From CALMEC01 sp964434425 (GTDB lineage Bacteria > Actinomycetota > Thermoleophilia > Miltoncostaeales > Miltoncostaeaceae), in contig CAYSVH010000004.1 in NCBI GenBank assembly GCA_964434425.1, forward strand, positions 112,888 through 176,887: DNA of 64,000 nucleotides, read 5' to 3'. Below the pieces are notes generated by a model that was given only the letters and a program-made list of their open reading frames with translations, had not been told where the DNA came from and did no database searches. Made by a program: the position numbers and the translations under genes. Of this stretch, positions 41,504 to 50,811 are shown piece by piece (within the stretch, counting starts at the first letter, position 1; the number at the start of each line of letters is the position of its first letter).

Positions 41504-42249
41504 GAGGCGTCCACCCGCGTGCCCTGCTCGGCCCAGGCGACCTCCCCGGCGAACGCCCGGCGCGCCGCCTCGAGGGTCGCCGGACGGTCGTGCTCGGGGT
41601 AGCAGTGGGTCAGCAGGAGGCGCCGCACGCCGGCGGCCGCCGCGACGGCGCCGGCGTCCGCCCCCGACATGTGGACGGTGTCGTCCGGCTCGTCGACGCC
41701 GTCGCCGCACTCGGCGATGAGGACTCCCCCGCCCCGCGCGAGCTCTGCCAGCTCGTCGTTTCGCCGGCAGTCCGCTCCGTAGGTGACCGAACGGCCGCCG
41801 TGGGCGACGCGGACGGCGAAGGTGGGATGGCTGTGGGGCACCTCGCGGAACGTCAGGTCCGCCTCGCCGACGGTCCGCGTGTCGTGCGGTGGTGCGAGAA
41901 CGTCGAACGCGAAGCACTCGTCCCAGCCCTCCGCACCGGCGAACCCCACCAGCCGGTCGCGCAGACCGGGCGGCCCGATCACCCGGAGGCGGCGTCCTCT
42001 GCCCGGCCCCCAGTGCATGTGGATGCGCAGGGCGAACAGATCGACGCAGTGGTCGGCGTGGAGATGGCTGATCACGAGGGCGTCGAGATCCTCCGGGGCG
42101 ACATGCTCCTGAAGAGCGTTCAACGCACCCGCGCCGAGGTCGCAGCAGAGGCGCGTCCGTCCTGCCCCGATCAGGTATGCGCTCTGGATCTCGCCGGGAC
42201 GGGAGTAGGCCGCACCCACGCCGATCGGGGTGACCCAGAGATCACCCAT
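41500..42249 (-). CDS. MBL-fold metallohydrolase, RNase Z-like group
   Basis: 249 residues from ATG 42249. VISHLHADHCVDLFAL is the HxHxDH zinc motif; VPHSHPTFAVRV, YGADCRRND (bridging Asp) and LLLTHCYPEHD (last His) complete the RNase Z/PhnP-type metal site. Members hydrolyse phosphodiesters in tRNA or cyclic nucleotides; the exosite loop of true tRNase Z is not evident. It is followed by the overlapping TM2-like gene and divergent from the lipoprotein gene. Confidence 0.85.
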   Translation of the reverse strand: MGDLWVTPIGVGAAYSRPGEIQSAYLIGAGRTRLCCDLGAGALNALQEHVAPEDLDALVISHLHADHCVDLFALRIHMHWGPGRGRRLRVIGPPGLRDRLVGFAGAEGWDECFAFDVLAPPHDTRTVGEADLTFREVPHSHPTFAVRVAHGGRSVTYGADCRRNDELAELARGGGVLIAECGDGVDEPDDTVHMSGADAGAVAAAAGVRRLLLTHCYPEHDRPATLEAARRAFAGEVAWAEQGTRVDAS

Positions 42250-42340
42250 CCGCGCCTCTGCGTCCGCTGCTGCCGGTGGTGTCCCGATCCATGCCGCGGA
42301 GTCTAAGGAGCCCACGGGGGCGGCGTGGTATACAGGTCAC

Positions 42341-43201
42341 ATGTGGAGACGACTGAGCGTCCTGGGATGTGTTGCCGCCGCCCTGACCCTGGTGGGTTGC
42401 GGTGGATCCGACAGGGACCTCACCGAGAACCGGACGCCGGACCAGATCCTCACCGACGCCCAGGGCGCCTCCGCCGGCCAGACCCAGTTCCGCTTCACCG
42501 TGAGCGGATCCGGGAAGGGAAGCGTCGCACCGGGGCCGCGGACGCCGTCGATGGTCGTCCAGACGCTCGCCGGGGGCATCGAGGCGTCCGGGCAGGGCAT
42601 GGTGAACGACCGCGACGCGGCGGTCGACTTCGACGCGAAGCTGGCGCAGCTGCCCTCCGTGCAGGGGAACGTGACGAAGGTGGACGGCCGGGTCTTCGTG
42701 GGCCTCCTGGGGACCGACTACCGCGTCGACGTTCCCGAGGAGCAGGTGCGGGTGGCGCGCCCGGGGCTCATTCCGTCGGGCCTTCTCATGTGGATAACGT
42801 CCCCGCGACTCGAGGGCCGCGAGGAGATCGACGGGGTCGAGACCGTGCACATGACCGGCGAGGTCGACCTCGACGTGGTGAGCCGCGACACCCTGTACGC
42901 CCTCGCGCGGCTGCCGAACTCGACGGTGACACCCGACGAGATCCGTCGCTCCATCCCCGAGGTGCGCCGCGCGCTGACCGAGCGTTCCGTCGAGATGTGG
43001 ATCGGAACCACCGACCTGCTGCCGCGGCGCGTGCTGGTGAACCTGCGGTTCGACGGTCGCGTCACCGCGGTCCCGGAGCTCTCGAAGGGAGAGTTCCAGT
43101 TCGACGTCCGGTTCACCTCGTTCGGTGAGGCCGTCACGATCGTGGAGCCGTCCACCGACCGGGTCCTGGACCCGGACTCGGCGGGATCGCTCCTGGGCTG
43201 A
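42341..43201 (+). CDS. Lipoprotein of the LppX/LprG-like type
   Basis: 286 residues. The signal peptide ends in a lipobox, ALTLVGCGG, with Cys at about 20. The mature part reads as an antiparallel beta-sheet protein (TPDQILTDAQGASAGQTQFRFTV, then GQGMVNDRDAAVDFDA, DGVETVHMTGEVDLD and EMWIGTTDLLPRRVLV), the order seen in mycobacterial LppX/LprAFG, which hold lipids in a half-barrel. It is probably anchored to the outer face of the cytoplasmic membrane. TATACA six bases before the ATG suggests a leaderless mRNA. Monocistronic. Confidence 0.75.
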   Translation: MWRRLSVLGCVAAALTLVGCGGSDRDLTENRTPDQILTDAQGASAGQTQFRFTVSGSGKGSVAPGPRTPSMVVQTLAGGIEASGQGMVNDRDAAVDFDAKLAQLPSVQGNVTKVDGRVFVGLLGTDYRVDVPEEQVRVARPGLIPSGLLMWITSPRLEGREEIDGVETVHMTGEVDLDVVSRDTLYALARLPNSTVTPDEIRRSIPEVRRALTERSVEMWIGTTDLLPRRVLVNLRFDGRVTAVPELSKGEFQFDVRFTSFGEAVTIVEPSTDRVLDPDSAGSLLG

Positions 43202-43223
43202 CCGCCGAGAACCGCGCGGACCC

Positions 43224-43679
43224 CTACTCGGTCGTCCCGAGGCTCCCGTCCAGCCGGCCGATCTCGGCCACGTTGCGGAGGTCGAACTCCTCGTCGCCGT
43301 CCGGCGATTCCAGGAACGCCGTCAGGATCTCGCCACCCAGTGCGTCGGACGTGAGCCGGAGCGACATCACCAGCACGTTCGCGTGGTTGTAGCGGCGTGC
43401 CATGCGCGCCGTCTCCGCGTCCGCACAGAGCGCCGCCCGGACCCCCGGCACCTTGTTCGCCGCGATCGAGGCGCCGGTGCCCGTCCAGCAGAAGAGCACC
43501 CCCAGATCGGGCGGACCCGATGCGACGCCCCGCCCCACCTGTGCGCCCACGGAGGCCCACTCGTCGTCTCCGCCGGCGAGCGGACCGACGAGGTCCACCG
43601 TGTGCCCCGCCGCCTCGAGATCGGCCACCACACGATCGGTGAGCGTGGTGCGCTCGTCGGATCCGACCACGATTCGCAT
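43224..43679 (-). CDS. RpiB/LacA/LacB-family sugar-phosphate isomerase
   Basis: 151 residues. RIVVGSDER opens the Rossmann-like fold, GVLFCWTGTGASIAANKVPGVRAAL carries the active-site Cys and phosphate loop, and RYNHANVLVMSLR is the conserved C-terminal block. Family members interconvert ribose 5-phosphate and ribulose 5-phosphate or allose/galactose analogues. Some catalytic positions vary from RpiB (ERTT in place of the usual Asp-His pair near residue 9), so the substrate is open. TAGAGT (43686-43691, complement) lies six bases before the ATG. Confidence 0.85.
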   Translation of the reverse strand: MRIVVGSDERTTLTDRVVADLEAAGHTVDLVGPLAGGDDEWASVGAQVGRGVASGPPDLGVLFCWTGTGASIAANKVPGVRAALCADAETARMARRYNHANVLVMSLRLTSDALGGEILTAFLESPDGDEEFDLRNVAEIGRLDGSLGTTE

Positions 43680-43790
43680 ACGACCACTCTAGTGCGGGTA
43701 GCCGACCGTTACGTCCAGCGGGCACCGAGCGGAGGTCACAGGACCCGCAAACCCGGGGACATCGGGGGTTTGGGGCAGAAACCCTTCGCC

Positions 43791-43954
43791 AGATGGTTGA
43801 TTCCATGGGATCGTGGATGTGGGGTGCGTCACCGGTGGATGCGGGGCGCCGGCGGGCGCCGAAGGGCATGCTGGTCGCCTGTTCGAGTCGCCCGGTGGCG
43901 CATCCGCGCCACCGGGGACACGCACCACGCCGCGAGACCGTGGAATCAATCATC
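43791..43954. repeat. P-family palindromic repeat, copy P5 (tandem with P6)
   Basis: 164 bases from AGATGGTTGATTCCATGG to GTGGAATCAATCATC. Inner modules GGTGCGTCACCGGTGGATGCG and CGCATCCGCGCCACCGG pair; the central stem uses CCGGCGGGCG with CGCCCGG, unlike the CCGGAC/GTCCGG of copies P2 and P3 but equally paired. Confidence 0.9.
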
Positions 43955-43956
43955 GG

Positions 43957-44120
43957 GATGGTTGGTTCCATGGGATCGTGGATGTGGGGTGCGTCACCGG
44001 TGGATGCGGGGCGCCGGCGGGCGCCGAAGGGCATGCTGGTCGCCTGTTCGAGTCGCCCGGTGGCGCATCCGCGCCGCCGGGGGCGTGCACCACGCCGCGA
44101 GACCGTGGAATCAATCATCT
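43957..44120. repeat. P-family palindromic repeat, copy P6 (tandem with P5)
   Basis: A nearly identical direct copy of P5, two bases away. It ends in TCAATCATCT, and its last T begins the TAAGGT hexamer that serves as probable -10 for the next gene. The few differences from P5 lie mainly in the right inner module (GCCGGGGGCGTGC for ACCGGGGACACGC). Confidence 0.9.
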
Positions 44121-44131
44121 AAGGTGAATGG

Positions 44132-44767
44132 ATGATCATCCGAGCCGGAACATTCGGACCCGTCGCCACCAACACGTACGTCGTCGCCACCGAGCAGGGG
44201 GGCGATGCCATGATCGTCGACCCGGCCGCCGGAAGCGAACCCTGGGTGCGCGAGACCCTCTCCCGCCTGGACGCCACACCGGTCCGCGTGCTGAACACCC
44301 ACGGCCACTGGGACCACGTCGTCGAGAACCACGTCTGGGAGAACGAGGGTCTTCCGGTCTGGGTGAGCTCGGCGGACGCCGACTGGCTGGAGGCACCGGC
44401 ACCGTTCAACCCGGCGCTGTTCGGATTCCCGCCCCCCACTCTCGGCGTCATCCCCGCCCGGCTGCTGGACGAGGGCGACACCGTGGACCTGGGAGCCGTC
44501 ACCTTCACCATGCTCGCCACGCCCGGCCACTCCCCGGGCTGCATGGTCGCGTACGACGCCGACTCGGGCGTGGCCATCGTGGGCGACCTCGTGTTCGCCC
44601 AGGGCATCGGCCGCACCGACTTCCCGCGCAGCGACCCCGCGGCCATGATGCGCAGCCTCGAGCGCGTGTTCGCCGAGATCCCCGGCGAGACGCTCATCTT
44701 CCCCGGCCACGGCCCGTGGAACGTCACCCTCGAGTCGGCAGAACCCTTCGCCAGGATGTTCATGTGA
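44132..44767 (+). CDS. MBL-fold hydrolase, glyoxalase II-like
   Basis: 211 residues. NTHGHWDHVVENH is the HxHxDH motif; ATPGHSPGCMV, VGDLVFAQGIGRTDFP with the bridging Asp, and FPGHGPWNVT with the final His give the complete binuclear zinc site of glyoxalase II and its relatives. True glyoxalase II substrate-binding residues are not evident, so it may be a thioesterase or another hydrolase of the group. TAAGGT (44120-44125) lies six bases before the ATG, so the mRNA is probably leaderless and the -10 begins with the last base of repeat P6. Overlaps mrp by four bases. Confidence 0.88.
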   Translation: MIIRAGTFGPVATNTYVVATEQGGDAMIVDPAAGSEPWVRETLSRLDATPVRVLNTHGHWDHVVENHVWENEGLPVWVSSADADWLEAPAPFNPALFGFPPPTLGVIPARLLDEGDTVDLGAVTFTMLATPGHSPGCMVAYDADSGVAIVGDLVFAQGIGRTDFPRSDPAAMMRSLERVFAEIPGETLIFPGHGPWNVTLESAEPFARMFM

Positions 44768-45846
44768 GCCTGACACGCGAATCCGTTGTCGACGCCCTGC
44801 GCGGCGTCCTCGATCCGGAGCTCCACCGGAGCATCGTCGACCTGGGAATGGTGGGCGATGTGACGGTCGACGGTGATCGCGTCGCCGTCACCATCAAGCT
44901 GACCGTCGCCGGGTGCCCGCTGAAGGCCGAGATCCAGCGGCGCGTGGCGGATGCCGTGTCCCCCCTCCCCGGCGTCGGAACGCTGCACGTCGGTCTCGAC
45001 ACCATGACCCCCGAGGAGCGCGAGGGGGTACGCGGCGGACTCATCGGCAAAGAGCACCGCGGCTCGCCCTTCGCGGAGGGCGCCCGCACCCAGGTCATCC
45101 TGATCGCGTCCGGCAAGGGCGGCGTCGGCAAGTCGAGCGTCACCGCGAACCTCGCCGCCGCCCTCGCGTCGCGCGGGAACACCGTGGGGCTCCTCGACGC
45201 GGACGTGTACGGGTATTCCATCCCCCGCATGATGGGGACGAACCGCACACCGGTCATGCTGGACGACGACCTCATCCTCCCCGTGGAGGCGCACGGGGTC
45301 CGGATCATGTCCGTGGGCTTCATGGCGAGCGACGACCAGCCGGTCATCTGGCGCGGCCCCATGCTGCACAAGGCGCTCACCAGCTTCGTCACCGAGGTCT
45401 TCTGGGACGACCCGGACTACCTGCTCGTCGACCTCCCGCCCGGCACCGGTGACGTCAGCCTCTCGCTCGCCAATCTCGCACCGACCGCGCGGATGCTCAT
45501 CGTGACCACCCCGCAGCTCGCCGCCCAGCGGGTGGCCAAGCGTGCCGCGACCATGGCGTCCCGCGTGAACATCGACGTCATCGGCGTCGTCGAGAACATG
45601 AGCTGGTTCGAGGCACCCGACACCGGCGTCCGCTACGAGATCCTGTCCGGCGGCGGAGGCGCCTCATTGGCGCAGGAACTGCGGGTCCCGCTCCTCGGAC
45701 AGATCCCCCTCGAGTCGGATGTGGCCCGCGCGGGCGACGACGGAACCCCCCTGGTGCTCTCGCGGCCCGGGTCTCCGGCCGCCCTGGCTCTGGATGAGGT
45801 GGCCGCCGCCATCGTGCGTGTCGCACCCGTGCCCGTCGCCGCATAG
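44764..45846 (+). CDS. mrp: Mrp/NBP35-family P-loop ATPase, iron-sulfur carrier
   Basis: 360 residues from a GTG overlapping the upstream stop. The N-terminal MIP18/DUF59 domain (1-80) has VVDALRGVLDPEL and AGCPLKAEI with its conserved Cys. The ATPase domain has P-loop SGKGGVGKSS (117-124), DADVYGYSIPRMMG, and LVDLPPGTGD. The C-terminal CxxC of E. coli ApbC-type carriers is missing: the position reads ENMSWFEAPDTG, as in other actinobacterial Mrps. It probably carries or inserts Fe-S clusters. Coupled to the MBL-fold gene. Confidence 0.93.
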   Translation: MSLTRESVVDALRGVLDPELHRSIVDLGMVGDVTVDGDRVAVTIKLTVAGCPLKAEIQRRVADAVSPLPGVGTLHVGLDTMTPEEREGVRGGLIGKEHRGSPFAEGARTQVILIASGKGGVGKSSVTANLAAALASRGNTVGLLDADVYGYSIPRMMGTNRTPVMLDDDLILPVEAHGVRIMSVGFMASDDQPVIWRGPMLHKALTSFVTEVFWDDPDYLLVDLPPGTGDVSLSLANLAPTARMLIVTTPQLAAQRVAKRAATMASRVNIDVIGVVENMSWFEAPDTGVRYEILSGGGGASLAQELRVPLLGQIPLESDVARAGDDGTPLVLSRPGSPAALALDEVAAAIVRVAPVPVAA

Positions 45847-45994
45847 CCGGAGCCGTCCCGGGTGATGACGCCCTCCGCGAACGGCGTTCAGGACGCGGCC
45901 GGACGGACGTGGCGCGGGTCACAGGGCGATCTCGTCCTGAGGGCACCCGCATGGCGTTGCCCACCACGGATCCGGGTATCCCGGCGAGGCCCTG

Positions 45995-46228
45995 CTATTC
46001 AGCGTCCTCCTTGGGCCACCGCATCCGGATGGTGAGCTCGACCTCACGCCGATGCTGAAGCAGGTCGACCGTGACGTCGACCGGATCGACGATGACGGTC
46101 GGCGGATGCGATTCGTCGTATGCCAGTTCGAGGGAGCCCGCGGCCACCTGATCGGCGAGACTTCGCAGCTGATCGGCAACGAGCGAGTGCGTCGCCCGCT
46201 CCCTGATGTCGAACACGTAGTGCGCCAT
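45995..46228 (-). CDS. Amphi-Trp domain protein
   Basis: 77 residues. HSLVADQLRSLADQVAAGSLEL is the helix, and VDVTVDLLQHRREVELTIRMRWPKED the paired strands ending in the conserved Trp, as in the amphi-Trp domain family. The domain's job is not known. The start is ATG 46228; a longer frame upstream has no similarity. It is convergent with mrp and divergent from the proline dehydrogenase gene. Confidence 0.75.
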   Translation of the reverse strand: MAHYVFDIRERATHSLVADQLRSLADQVAAGSLELAYDESHPPTVIVDPVDVTVDLLQHRREVELTIRMRWPKEDAE

Positions 46229-46392
46229 TTTCTTGCGTCCTTTGTCGATCTGCTGGCCCCGATGATGCCACTCCGCGCGGTCAGGCGGGCCGCGCCTCAC
46301 TGTCCGGAGATGAGGCCGGTACTTGTGGCAGCCTCGTCCGCGGCTCGAACCGCCGACGTTTCAGATCATGGCACTCGGCGTATGCTCAGCTC

Positions 46393-47727
46393 GTGCAGGG
46401 GCTCGAGGCGTCGATCAGGGAGATCGGGAAGGCGTTGTCGGACGCATACCCGTCCGTGATCCGGCATCCGGTCCGCACCGTCGACCAGCGGATGATGCAG
46501 CTGGTCACCGACCGGCCCGACGTACGGGCCGCGCTCTTCCGCTTCGTCGACGCGACCCCGGCCTGCCGCACGCCCGAGGAGCTCACCGAACACCTGACCG
46601 CCCTGCTCGGGGAAGTCGAGGACCCTCCGGTCGTCGTCCGGGCCCCGGAGGCACTCGGCCGCGTGCGCGTCGGCGAGAAGCTCGTCGGCAGCGTTGCCGC
46701 CGCCGGTGTGAAACACCTGGCGCAGCGCTTCATCGTCGGGGAGTCTCCGCGCACCGCATCCGGTCACCTGGCGAAGCTGTGGCGCGACGGCGCGAGCGCG
46801 ACGCTCGACCTGCTGGGCGAGGCGACCGTCACCCAGGACGAGGCGGACCACTACGCCGCGCGCTGTGCCGACGCGATCACCACGTTCGCCGGGATCGTGC
46901 CCGCATGGCCCGCCCGGCCCGCCCTGGAGCGAGACTTCGCCGGCCCGATCCCACGTGCGAACGTCTCGGTCAAGGTCTCGGCGCTCACGCCCCTGATCCG
47001 GTCGCAGGCCCCTGAGCTCGGCGCCGACGACGCCGCCCGCCGTCTGGTTCCGCTCCTCCACCAGGCCCGCGACGCCGGCGTCCATCTGCACATCGACATG
47101 GAGTCGGTCGACACGCTCGAGACGACGATGCACCTGGTGCTCGACCTGCTCGCCGAACCGGGGTTCCGGGACGGACCGTCCGCCGGGGTCGTCATCCAGG
47201 CGTATCTGCGCGAGTCACCCGCGCTCGTCGACCGCGTACTGGAGTGGGTGCGGTCGAATCCGCGGACCGTGCCGCTCACGATCCGTCTCGTGAAAGGTGC
47301 GTACTGGGACCACGAGGTCGCCGAGGCCCGCCAGCGGGGCTGGGTCCCGCCGGTGTTCACCGAGAAGGCCGACAGTGACCGGAACTTCGAGCACCTGACC
47401 CGGACGCTGATCGACGCCCGCCCCGGTGTACGGCTGGGCGTCGCGTCCCACAACCTGCGGTCCGTGTCACACGCGATCGCGTACAACCGGCTCACCGGCG
47501 GCCAGGACGCCGACATCGAGATCCAGGTGCTGCAGGGACTCGGCGACGATCTGACGGACGCGCTCACGGCGCACGGGATCCGCACCCGCGTCTACTGCCC
47601 GGTCGGGGATCTGGTCATGGGAATGGCCTACCTGGTGCGGCGCCTGCTCGAGAACACCGCGAGCACGTCGGTCCTGGCCGCGCACGGCCGGGGCGTGCCG
47701 ATCGATCAGCTGCTCACGGCTCCGTGA
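46393..47727 (+). CDS. Proline dehydrogenase
   Basis: 444 residues. It has the (beta/alpha)8 PRODH barrel with FAD: VSVKVSAL, HLHIDMESVDTLETTM, TIRLVKGAYWDHEV, LGVASHNLRSVSHA and the Arg pair in YLVRRLLEN. There is a helical N-terminal extension of about 130 residues like that of PutA. It oxidises proline to pyrroline-5-carboxylate, passing electrons to the quinone pool at the membrane face. The start is GTG 46393 with TATGCT (46381-46386) six bases upstream, so probably leaderless. The stop overlaps the start of the P5C dehydrogenase gene, which takes the next step. Confidence 0.94.
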   Translation: MQGLEASIREIGKALSDAYPSVIRHPVRTVDQRMMQLVTDRPDVRAALFRFVDATPACRTPEELTEHLTALLGEVEDPPVVVRAPEALGRVRVGEKLVGSVAAAGVKHLAQRFIVGESPRTASGHLAKLWRDGASATLDLLGEATVTQDEADHYAARCADAITTFAGIVPAWPARPALERDFAGPIPRANVSVKVSALTPLIRSQAPELGADDAARRLVPLLHQARDAGVHLHIDMESVDTLETTMHLVLDLLAEPGFRDGPSAGVVIQAYLRESPALVDRVLEWVRSNPRTVPLTIRLVKGAYWDHEVAEARQRGWVPPVFTEKADSDRNFEHLTRTLIDARPGVRLGVASHNLRSVSHAIAYNRLTGGQDADIEIQVLQGLGDDLTDALTAHGIRTRVYCPVGDLVMGMAYLVRRLLENTASTSVLAAHGRGVPIDQLLTAP

Positions 47728-49286
47728 GCGCGTTCGTCAACGAGCCCATCCTGGAACTGCGCCGCGAGCGTAACCGCAGGGCGCTCGTCGACGCACTCGC
47801 CCGCCTCGACGCAACGCTCCCGCGGTCCGTGCCGCTACTGGTCGGATCCGACCGGGGCGCCGCCGAGGGCATCGACTCGACCGACCCGGGCCACCCCGAT
47901 CGGCTCGTGGCGACCGCCGGAGTGGCGAGCGCGGCGGACGTCGACGCGGCGGTGGCCCGTGCCGCCCGCGCCCAGCCGGAGTGGGCGCACCGGACGCCGG
48001 AGGATCGCGCCGACGCGCTCCGCCGCGCGGCGCGCCTGATCCGCGCCGAGCGTCACACCAACGCGGCGATCCAGGTGCGGGAGTGCGCCAAGCCCTGGCC
48101 CGAGGCCGACGCCGACGTCTGCGAGGCGATCGACCACATCGAGTACGCGGTCCTGCAGGCGCTGGCGCTCGCCGCGGGCCGAGCGCTCATGCAGCTACCC
48201 GGCGAACGGAACACCCTGCGCTACCGCCCGAGGGGCGTCACGGCCGCCATCGCACCGTGGAACTTCCCGCTCGCGATCCCGGCCGGCCTGGTGGCGACCG
48301 CGCTCGCCACCGGGAACGCGGTCATCCTGAAGCCCGCCGAGCAGGCGCCGCTCTCGGGCCACCGGCTCGTCGATGCGTTCCGCCGTGGTGGCGTACCCGA
48401 CGACGTCATCCAGCTCCTGCCCGGTGAGGGCGCGACCGGCGCCGCCCTCGTAGCGCACCCCGGCGTCCACACGATCGCATTCACCGGATCCGAACCGGTC
48501 GGGCTCTCCATCATCCGCACCGCCGCGGAGACCCCGGACGGGCAGCGTCACGTCAAGCGTGTCGTCGCCGAGATGGGGGGCAAGAACGCGATCATCGTCG
48601 ACTCGGACGCCGATCTGGACCAGGTCGTACCGGAGGTCATCAGGTCGGCTTTCGCCTTCGCCGGCCAGAAGTGCTCCGCCGCGGCGCGCCTGCTCGTCCA
48701 CGAAGCGGTCGCTCCGACGCTCCTGGGACGGTTGAGGGGGGCGGTCGAGTCGCTGCGCGTCGGCCAGGCGGATGATTTCTCGATCGATGTGCCCGCGGTC
48801 ATCGATCGGGCGGCCCAGGAACGGGTTCTCGCGGCGATCGCGACGGGCGCCCGCCAGGGACGCATCGGCGCGCAGCAGGATGTGGTCCCGAGCACCGGGT
48901 GGTTCTGTCCGCCGACGGTCGTCACCGACCTGCCGCCCGGATCGTCGCTCGTGACCGAGGAGATCTTCGGACCCGTTCTGACCTCTGAGGCCGTCGTGAG
49001 CGTCGACGCCGCACTCGACATCGTGGACGCCTCGCGGTTCGCACTGACCGGTGGAATCTTCACGCGAAACCCAAGGGTCATCGACAGGGTGATCGACCGC
49101 TCCCCCGTCGGGAACCTCTACGTCAACCGACAGGTCACGGGTGCCGTCGTCGCACGCCAGCCGTTCGGCGGGAACCGCCGCTCCGGCATCGGCGCGAAGG
49201 TCGGCGGCCCGGACTACGCGCTCCATTTCGTCGAGCCGCAGGTCGTGACCGAGAGCACACTTCGCCACGGCCTCGTGATGGAATAG
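47724..49286 (+). CDS. pruA: L-glutamate gamma-semialdehyde (P5C) dehydrogenase
   Basis: 520 residues. Aldehyde dehydrogenase fold: APWNFPLAIPAG, FTGSEPVGLSII (NAD loop), VAEMGGKNAIIVDSDADLD with the general base Glu, and FAFAGQKCSAAARL with the catalytic Cys. FGGNRRSGIGAKVGGPDYAL is the terminal block that marks P5CDH/PutA enzymes. It oxidises glutamate semialdehyde to glutamate with NAD. GTG 47724 overlaps the proline dehydrogenase stop (GTGA), so the two-step pathway is made as a coupled pair instead of the fused PutA of many Gram-negatives. Confidence 0.95.
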   Translation: MSAFVNEPILELRRERNRRALVDALARLDATLPRSVPLLVGSDRGAAEGIDSTDPGHPDRLVATAGVASAADVDAAVARAARAQPEWAHRTPEDRADALRRAARLIRAERHTNAAIQVRECAKPWPEADADVCEAIDHIEYAVLQALALAAGRALMQLPGERNTLRYRPRGVTAAIAPWNFPLAIPAGLVATALATGNAVILKPAEQAPLSGHRLVDAFRRGGVPDDVIQLLPGEGATGAALVAHPGVHTIAFTGSEPVGLSIIRTAAETPDGQRHVKRVVAEMGGKNAIIVDSDADLDQVVPEVIRSAFAFAGQKCSAAARLLVHEAVAPTLLGRLRGAVESLRVGQADDFSIDVPAVIDRAAQERVLAAIATGARQGRIGAQQDVVPSTGWFCPPTVVTDLPPGSSLVTEEIFGPVLTSEAVVSVDAALDIVDASRFALTGGIFTRNPRVIDRVIDRSPVGNLYVNRQVTGAVVARQPFGGNRRSGIGAKVGGPDYALHFVEPQVVTESTLRHGLVME

Positions 49287-49476
49287 ACCGCCCCGACCGC
49301 CGGAGACCTCCGATGCGGGCGGCTCGCTGATCGCGACGGGAACCCGGCACCTCGATCGGGAGACGGGACGACGATCCGGCCGCGCCTCGCTCCTCACGCT
49401 CTACCCACCACCCTGTGTCCATCCTCTCCGGCATCACTGGCATCCTGGCGGGACGCACCCCGGCGAAAGGCGATCC

Positions 49477-50634
49477 ATGTTCCGCACGAGTCTCACCCTG
49501 CTCCTGGCCGGATCCATCGGTCTGCTCGCCGCATGCGGCGGTGACGACGCGACCACCCGGACCGGCGGGCCCCCGGCGACGAACGCCTCCACGACCGCGA
49601 CGGCGCCGGGAGCGGGCATCGCGCTCCGTCCGGTGGTCGCGGGTCTCGACTCACCCGTTCAGACCCTCTCCGTACCGGGGGCCGACGACGAGCTGTGGGT
49701 GCTCGAACGCCGTGGGACCATCCGCGCGATCCGCGACGGTCGGGCGGCCTCGGACCCGGTCCTGGACATCTCGTCGCGGGTGCGAAGCGACGGGCAGGAG
49801 CAGGGGCTGCTCTCCCTCGCCTTCCACCCCGACTTCGCGTCCAGGCCGTTGGTCTACATCCACAACTCGGACCCCGACGGCAACACCCTCGTGGCCGAGC
49901 ACCGCGTGTTCGACGGCGCCATCGACCCGGAGCCCACCCGCACGCTGCTCACCGTCGAGCAGCCGTACTCGAACCACAACGGCGGCAGCCTCGCCTTCGG
50001 CCCGGACGGGCTCCTCTACCTCGGGCTGGGTGACGGCGGAAGCGCGGACGACCCGGAGAACCGTGCCCAGAACATGGACTCGCGGCTGGGGAAGCTGCTT
50101 CGCGTCGACGTCGACGCCGCAGGAGCCGAGCCGCGCTGGCGGATCGCGGCACTCGGTCTCCGCAACCCCTGGCGGTTCTCCTTCGACCCGGACACCGGGA
50201 GCGCCTGGATCGCCGATGTCGGCCAGAACGCGGTGGAAGAGATCAACGTGTTCCCGCAGGGCTCGCGCCTTCTGAACTACGGGTGGAAGGCGAAGGAGGG
50301 CACGCGCGACGCCGCCGGCCCGTCGGTGCTGAACGACGTCGGCGAGCTCACGGACCCCGTCGCCGAGTACACCCACGCGGACGGCTGCTCCATCACCGGG
50401 GGCGCTGTGGTCCGCGACCAGGGTATCCCCGCGCTGGACGGTCGTTTCCTCTACACCGACTTCTGCAGCGGAACCGTGTGGAGCGTCGCCGCCGACGGCG
50501 ACCGCACGCCGCGCACGGAGTCCGTCAGCCTGACCCAGCCGGTCTCCATCGATGCGTCCGGGCAGGGACGCGTCTTCGTGACGTCCCTCGACGGGACCGT
50601 GCAGGAGGTCGTGGCCGCCGGCTCGCCGGGATGA
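49477..50634 (+). CDS. Glucose/sorbosone dehydrogenase-family lipoprotein
   Basis: 385 residues. The signal peptide ends with lipobox GLLAACGG, then a Thr/Ala-rich linker. The beta-propeller of the PQQ-dependent sugar dehydrogenase (YliI/Asd) family follows: DSPVQTLSVPGADDELWVLERRG, EQGLLSLAFHPDF, YSNHNGGSLAFGPDGLLYLGLGDGG, LGLRNPWRFSFDPDTG, IADVGQNAVEEIN and NYGWKAKEG. It oxidises aldose-type sugars outside the membrane if PQQ is available; some members have no known cofactor. AAAGG precedes the ATG. Monocistronic. Confidence 0.9.
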   Translation: MFRTSLTLLLAGSIGLLAACGGDDATTRTGGPPATNASTTATAPGAGIALRPVVAGLDSPVQTLSVPGADDELWVLERRGTIRAIRDGRAASDPVLDISSRVRSDGQEQGLLSLAFHPDFASRPLVYIHNSDPDGNTLVAEHRVFDGAIDPEPTRTLLTVEQPYSNHNGGSLAFGPDGLLYLGLGDGGSADDPENRAQNMDSRLGKLLRVDVDAAGAEPRWRIAALGLRNPWRFSFDPDTGSAWIADVGQNAVEEINVFPQGSRLLNYGWKAKEGTRDAAGPSVLNDVGELTDPVAEYTHADGCSITGGAVVRDQGIPALDGRFLYTDFCSGTVWSVAADGDRTPRTESVSLTQPVSIDASGQGRVFVTSLDGTVQEVVAAGSPG

Positions 50635-50811
50635 CGTTCGCGGGCGTCGGCAGCGAACCGCACCTCCTCCGACCGGCGTTGCCACCGCACCGGTGCCGGC
50701 GGCGCCGGCGTCACGACCGGCGTCCATCGCCCGGCAGGACAGGAACCGCGTTCCACCGTCGTGACGGGCGGTCTCGGTCCGGACGCGGCGTTCGTCGCGA
50801 ACGCCGGATTT

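Noticed and set aside
43791..44120. Tandem P repeats as a CRISPR array
   Set aside because: Two 164-base copies with a two-base gap have no short repeat/unique spacer pattern, and no cas gene is present.
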